Made by a program: the position numbers and the translations under genes. The notes under the pieces were generated by a model. It was given only the letters and a program-made list of their open reading frames with translations. It had not been told where the DNA came from and did not search any database. Source: Dendrobium chrysotoxum (taxonomy: Eukaryota; Streptophyta; Magnoliopsida; Asparagales; Orchidaceae). Taken from it: a stretch of 64,000 bases of DNA. Positions 58,642-64,000 of the stretch are shown piece by piece; position 1 is the first letter of the stretch, and each line of letters opens with the position of its first letter. The stretch spans positions 22,278,764-22,342,763 of the forward strand of contig CM034310.1 of NCBI GenBank assembly GCA_019925795.1, given 5' to 3'.

Positions 58642-59149
58642 GTGACTTTCTATTTCGATCCATAAAGGAATCCCTATGTCATGAGTTTACAAGTATAATA
58701 AATAAAGAGCTTGAGATGAGTTTAATGGTATAGCTCACATATTTCTTAGACTAAAAGTGAAGCAATGAGATGGTGGATTTTTTCTATGGAAAACTAAGAA
58801 CATTAATAATTTGATTATAATGTTTAATATGAAGGGTTTCAAATCTACAAGTACCCGTGAGCCCATGAACTAAGTTAGATAAGGACCTTAATGGGAATTA
58901 AGTAGACTCTAAGCTTTATCGAGGCATGATAGGTTCATTGTTGTACTTGAATGTTAGTATATCTAACATAATATTTACTATAAAATTGTGTTATAATTTA
59001 ATTTAACTCTAAGGAGTCCCATTTGACTGTAATAAAAATGATTTTTAAATAGTATATCTAATCTAGGTTTGTGATATTCTATGAATGATCTTTCAATTGA
59101 GCATGTGGGGTACTCCAATGATAACTATGTAGGGTGCATAGTTGGTCAA

Positions 59150-59480
59150 AAGAACACCTTAGACACTTGCAAGTTCTTAGGACTCTCTCATTTCTTGGTC
59201 TATTAGAAAGCAAAATTTCGTTACTTTATTCACTACAGAGGTAGAATATGTCACTACAAGTAGCTTTATTGTATAATTATTATGGATTGAGATATAACAT
59301 GAGGACTATGAACTTAGTCTAGATTATATCCAATTAGGTGCAATTGTCCTAGTGCAAAAAAAAAAAAAAATTTATCCAACACCTTAGAATTAAGCATATA
59401 GAGATTATTACCATTTCATTCAAGAACACATACCACATGTTGGATCACCAGCTAGTTGATCTGTAGCTGAGGATGGATTA
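59150..59480 (+). pseudogene. Copia RNase H remnant
   Basis: SWSIRKQNFVTLFTTEVEYV and the following TTSSFIV match the RNase H block (normally ...STAEAEYVA...). Further on, LVEDGLYT-like and tail residues fit the end of the polyprotein. Confidence 0.7.
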
Positions 59481-59606
59481 TATACATTTAGATGTCACTT
59501 AATAATGCTAGATCTATCTGTACGAGTACTTTTGATCATATATGGTTACCATTTTTCTTGATGAAAATATAAAGTTCTAAAAATTTAAAACTTAATGACT
59601 AGCTTA

Positions 59607-60074
59607 GGGTCTATTTGGTTGGATTACTTTAGGGTGTAAAGTATTTAAAATGTATGAGTTTTACAAATTTTGGTATTTGGTTGGAATATAAAATGATGCA
59701 AAGTCAAGTATAGTAAATGTAATGTAAAGTGAAGTAGTTCATTTTGAGTGTAAACCAAACTCCTTCAATTTTGAGTGAAAATCATTTACACCACAAGCTT
59801 GCTTGACCGCCACCCACCGGTCACTGCCGCTGCCCACCATTGCTACTGGCCACCACCATCACTGACCACCACCACTGTTGGTCTCCTCTGCCACCGCACC
59901 CCCCCCCCCCCCCTAGCCATTCGTCGGTCATCACCATTTAGGACTTTACTCTACATTCATTAGTTCTAACAAAAAAAAAAAAACCATTCACCTACATTTA
60001 TATTACATTCATTTAAACAACTCCAAAGTATTCCTTTTACACTACATTGTATTTTTAACCAACCAAACAACCCC
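59607..60074. mobile_element. 468-bp Tourist-like element with GC-rich, Pro-codon-rich centre
   Basis: TTA duplications at 59604-59606 and 60075-60077. Left end GGGTCTATTTGGTTGG; right end AACCAACCAAACAACCCC, whose reverse complement matches the left end of 45428-46116. Arms contain TTTACACTACATTGTATTT and GGGTGTAAAGTATTTAAAAT words. The centre (59805-59930) is C-rich (CCACCACC, CCGCTGCCC) with a C15 run (59899-59913). Confidence 0.82.
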
Positions 60075-60077
60075 TTA

Positions 60078-61290
60078 ATGGGAACTCGCTAAGTTAAAAA
60101 AAAAAACTTTAAAGATTTGCAGGCACCTATTAATTCTACTATAAAAAAAATCTATCCTTTCATATTCCACAAGGAATTGCATGCTTTAAGCACCCTATTG
60201 GACCTCTAAAAAACCATTGATAAGTAATTGAAAACCAACCTTTGGCCTTTATTCATACCCAAAGCATTAAAAACTATTAAAAGGCATTCAAAGGCCATTA
60301 TTTCTTAGGTATAGCCATCAACCAACCCTAGCCTAGTTTAAATTTTGAATATTACCAAATGTCCTAAACTAGCATCTATAAATAACATTCTTAGCACTCT
60401 TTTAGATACATATGACTCTCTCTCTCTCTCTACTCATTTTTTAAGGCCAATGTTAGAAAGTATTAGAAGCTTTAAATGAGAAAAGGCAACACAAGATATA
60501 ACACTCTTTCACTAAGTCTCCTTTGGTCTTAAATTTTGGCTAACATTTTCTTTGTGAGATTCATCTCCTCTTCTCCCTCTTCATTTTTCATCTTTTATCA
60601 CCATTAGAATCATGTCTAGCAAATGACTCCATCTCCATAGTGAATATTCATTTAGTTGTAACATTCTAAATGCCTCACACCCTAATATCAATCTAGCCAT
60701 AATTAATCTACCTTAGTATATAGGCCCCTCTATGGATCTTGGTTGTGACATCTTACCAAATTTCTAATGATCTATCTTATGAATCTTCCTTCAATGAAAT
60801 TCACTAAGCTTAGTTTCATTTTCTATAATAACATGAGTATGCTTAATCTCAATTATATCAAATCTCATGTATATGACTTTGATCTTGATATCGCAAAAGA
60901 TCTTTCAACCTTCTTTTTATCTTGTACATGAAGGCTAAGAGACCTAGGAAATTGAGAGGTTTTGCCAGCCCCACCACTAGTCTACCATCAATCATAGCCT
61001 CCACAACACCTATTCTAATGAACACATCACAATCATTCATATATTATCCATGAAGAGTTGCTACATTTAGTATGTTCTTAGTCACTCCATCTATTAGAAA
61101 GTTGGTAACTCTGAGCAACTCAATTATGCTATTTATTTAGCCATCTATGTTTTTCTTACAAATCAACCCATAAATATATAAGGAATAATATTCTCTGTCA
61201 TGTACCAAGTCATGTGGCTTAAAGATCCTAATTATCGATGCTCTCACAATTTTAGTATTGATCATCTAATTTTAAGAATCTTCAAAAGAA
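60078..61290. other. No gene seen; possible LTR sequence
   Basis: Includes CTATAAATAACATTC at about 60378, a TATA-like box, then CT repeats (60415-60430) and text typical of an LTR/leader. It could be the 5' LTR of the gypsy element or the 3' LTR of the copia element. I could not pair it with another copy. Confidence 0.3.
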
Positions 61291-62424
61291 CTCACAATTC
61301 AAACTTCACGAACCTAAGAGGCTAGAAGATGTGGGCAAAGTGGGGCAACCTAAATATTGCCCATATCATTGGATGATCAATCATGAGTTAGGAGATTATA
61401 TAACTTTCAAGAATTGGCTTGAAAGAAATATCAAAGATAGATCGATTGTGATGCCCAATGAGTATTTAACTGATTCTAGTTAGGGATCTACAAAATGCAT
61501 GATTATTGAGCCTTCTATATCAATTTTAAATTTAAAACTTGATAATGATTGGGATATAGCCTTATTATGATCTTTTAAGAAAGTTCTAAATAAAATTTAT
61601 CATTCATCTATTCAGGTGTCTCAAAGAATTCAAAACTTGATCTAGCAGTTCTTGAAGAAGAAGTCTAGATTAAAGTTCCTTCTTAAAAACCTAAGAAAAG
61701 ATCAGTTAGTCAGTCTTTAGCAGTTCAAAAGAAAGAGCTCAAGAATAAAAGTAGCAATGTAAACAATAAAATTGTATTTTCTTCTAATGGTAAAGCAAGC
61801 GGTCTTGTACTGCTTACACTGTATGATTTATATTTTTTTCCCATCAGGGGCTAAGAAAGCAATGAAGAAATATTCAGTGTATATCTTGTCTATATTTGGC
61901 GATGAATAAATAACTGATGTAACAAAAAATAACTCTATAGAACATGAAATAAATTTAAATGAATTAAAATAATCTCTTCAATATTTCTCTGATAGGGATT
62001 CCTCTTACCTTGATATTCAAGGTGATCTTATTTGTATAGAAATTGAGATGTCTGATTCAGATAATTCATTAGATGAAGCATTAAAGATAAATGAACATAT
62101 ATAATCAAAAGAACCGATTATCTCTTCTTTAGAAGAGATAGTCCAAGTAAATCTACGCAATGTTAAGGTTTTACCACCATCAGTATCTATAGCTAGCAAA
62201 GGAAAACAAGTGGTTGATAATCCAAAAACCTCAATACTAGTTTAACCAGATCCAGATGTAGCTAATTCAGATATTCCAAAAGTGGATTATAATGTGTTAA
62301 CACATCTTAAAAAAGTGCTGCAAAATTGAGCATTTATGATGCTCTGGTTCTTTCCAAAGAAATGAGGGAGGCTTTAATTAAAGATTTGCTTGATTCAGAG
62401 ATCTGTATGGCTTAGTTAGCATAA

Positions 62425-62517
62425 ATGCAGCCTGAAGAAACACTAAATTACAAGGAAGTCCTAGAAGTTACATTCTCAACTGACAATTTATTATTAGGGA
62501 CTTTAGATCACAATCAT

Positions 62518-62609
<92 letters not shown>

Positions 62610-62972
62610 ATTTAAAATTATCTCATGTTCTTTTTTTATTTGAGTGCATTAGTCAATATTATTACTCTAAGAACTCTCGCATGCCTAAAGGTGGATACTC
62701 GTAAACTTAGTTCTAACAAAATGATGTTACATGAGTTCAATGAACAAGGGGAGAGAGCTTTTGGTTCAGTCACTTTGTTGTTAGAAATAGGAAACCTAAA
62801 CAATAAAGCTAAATTTCATATAATAGATTCCAATGTATCTTTTAATGCTCTTTTGGGTAGACCTTGGCTACATGAATATAGAATGGTGTCTTCAACCCTT
62901 CATCAGTGTATTAAATTCTCTCATGAGGGAAAAGAGCACTGTATTAAAGGTGCTATGATTTTCAATTCATGA
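62425..62972 (+). pseudogene. Gypsy protease (retropepsin-like) region interrupted by a microsatellite
   Basis: The left part EVTFSTDNLLLGTLDHNH leads into an AT microsatellite (62521-62605). The right part reads ALVNIITLRTLACLKVDTRK, then MMLHEFNEQGERAFGSV and SFNALLGRPWLHEYRMVSST, the known C-terminal half of the gypsy protease. The catalytic Asp-x-Gly that should lie just before ALVNI is missing. Confidence 0.85.
62521..62605. repeat. (AT)n microsatellite, about 85 bp, inside the gypsy protease
   Basis: A pure AT dinucleotide run of about 42 units at the position of the protease active site. Confidence 0.95.
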
Positions 62973-64000
62973 AGTCGGTATATACGAAGATGCTTTATAC
63001 TATTTGCCTAAGAAGCATGTTATCTTTTTCTAATAATCTCAAACTGGCTGAAGAAGAAGTAAAATAAAAGTAAGAAAAAGAAAAGGAAAACGAAAAGTGT
63101 TCTGATCTCAAACACGATGTTTGTTGGTCACCTGCCCCTCCCTCACAAAGAGGTGGTAGAATGACTCAACAATTTAGAGAAAGAGGTTGAGGATGGAAGA
63201 ATAGAGTGGTAAAAGAAAATGAAAAATAAAGTGTACAAATAGAGGCTCCTGCAATACATATTAATTTTGAATTCAGATCGGAGGAGGAATCATACGTAAT
63301 TGATAAAAAGTCAGAGGCTATAGAATATAAGAAAATTTTAAAATAGCTGAAGTTTGAGATTTCTATAGAAGCAGATAGTGACAAGGAGTCCAAAGCTTAA
63401 TAAAATCTATCTAATATGAAGAGATTAAAGAAGCATGTGGAAAATATTACCCTTACTCCACTTTTTCGAAGCAATGTAAAAAGGTTTGAGGTGAAAACTT
63501 TTCTTCCTTTAGACCCAGATACCAAACCTAATATTTTTGTACCTTTTATTAATGAAACCATTGAAACTTATGTACACTTCAATGATCCATTCATGGATGA
63601 AATAGTGGAACTCCCTTTTCATTGGTACTCTAATTATGTAAGCAAGTTCTCTAAGTAAGGTTTAACACCATCAAATTAAACTTGAGGCGAAACCCAACAA
63701 TTTGAACAGCTACGGAAAACAAAATACCACAAATGTGCATCAAGAATAGGTGTTAGCTTTGCTATTCTATGTTCATTTGATGATGATAAATATTTCCTAG
63801 TTATATCAAATAATATAGAGTTTGATAGTTTGTTTTCAATGAACTATAAGACTCTTAACGAACTCTATTTAAAAACTTCAGATGATCTAGATGACTTCAA
63901 GTTAGAGATGCACCTCCAGAACTTGAAGAGGAGATTCAATCCACCATTGATGATTTGAAAGAAATAAATTTGGGAACTAAAGAAGACCCTCATCCAATTT

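Larger units (their letters stand above)
55168..59500 (+). mobile_element. Degenerate Ty1/copia retrotransposon, plus strand
   Basis: In order on the plus strand: gag start (about 55409), a zinc knuckle (about 56107), integrase (57300-57830), reverse transcriptase (58060-58560) and RNase H (59150-59480). The order is copia. Stops, frameshifts and deletions are everywhere. The reverse transcriptase no longer shows a catalytic YVDD. No 3' LTR was identified. The sequence beyond 59500 is interrupted by a Tourist-like element. Confidence 0.85.
61290..64000 (+). mobile_element. Degenerate Ty3/gypsy retrotransposon, plus strand, cut by the window end
   Basis: Order on the plus strand: gag tail with YCPYHWMINHELGD (about 61353), a linker region, retropepsin-like domain (62425-62970), then the region just before reverse transcriptase (63890-64000: PPELEEEIQSTIDDLKEINL and GTKEDPHPI). 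Those landmarks are typical of plant Ty3/gypsy polyproteins of the non-chromoviral type. Stops and frameshifts show it is dead. Reverse transcriptase would start beyond 64000. Confidence 0.85.

Noticed and set aside
1..64000. CRISPR arrays, tRNA or rRNA genes, bacterial operons, organellar insertions
   Set aside because: I looked for regular spacers, tRNA-like cloverleaf ends and organelle gene motifs and saw none. The tandem repeats found are simple or transposon-derived.

Overview
This is a nuclear DNA segment from a flowering plant. It is AT-rich, full of decayed retrotransposons and small DNA transposons, and holds one clear host gene with nine exons and canonical GT-AG introns. The gene encodes the plant nuclear-pore protein NUP1/NUP136. 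Its first exon is much more GC-rich than its surroundings, which is common in monocots. A non-grass monocot is therefore a reasonable but unproven guess. I see no prokaryotic or organellar features, no tRNA or rRNA genes, and no CRISPR array.

Layout. 1-3.7 kb: unrecognised, decayed minus-strand reading frames and a 130-bp Tourist-like MITE. 3.7-11.5 kb: a Ty1/copia retrotransposon on the minus strand with TATAC target-site duplications. About 3.1 kb of it (part of pol, gag, the 5' LTR and 57 bp of flank) was later duplicated in tandem, giving a three-LTR structure. 11.5-27 kb: gene-free DNA with a second 130-bp MITE, elements with 8-bp target duplications (CTATGATGC-ended and TAGGGGTG-ended), an RTE LINE 3' end split by a nested insertion, a minus-strand copia remnant, and long AT microsatellites.

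27.0-50.3 kb: the NUP1/NUP136 gene on the minus strand. The exons join in frame into about 1,315 codons. The N-terminal basic and probable amphipathic region is in exon 1, short conserved motifs follow in exons 3-7, and exon 9 holds the FG-repeat domain and basic C-terminus. Intron 2 is about 12.7 kb and has collected RTE LINE fragments, CTATGATGC- and TAGGGGTG-type elements, a 689-bp Tourist-like element, and LTR-like and low-complexity DNA. The putative promoter has a telo-box (AAACCCTA).

50.3-64 kb: another TAGGGGTG element, a plus-strand copia remnant (about 55.2-59.5 kb), a 468-bp Tourist-like element, and a plus-strand Ty3/gypsy remnant that runs off the window end. In the gypsy element an AT microsatellite lies where the protease active site should be.

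I found no undescribed functional system. The most informative signals are transposon archaeology: dated order of events in the copia locus, a 60-bp RTE insertion with its empty site preserved in a paralogous repeat, nested insertions, and families of non-autonomous elements with GC-rich cargo. The host gene's unusually large transposon-loaded intron is the main gene-level point of interest.
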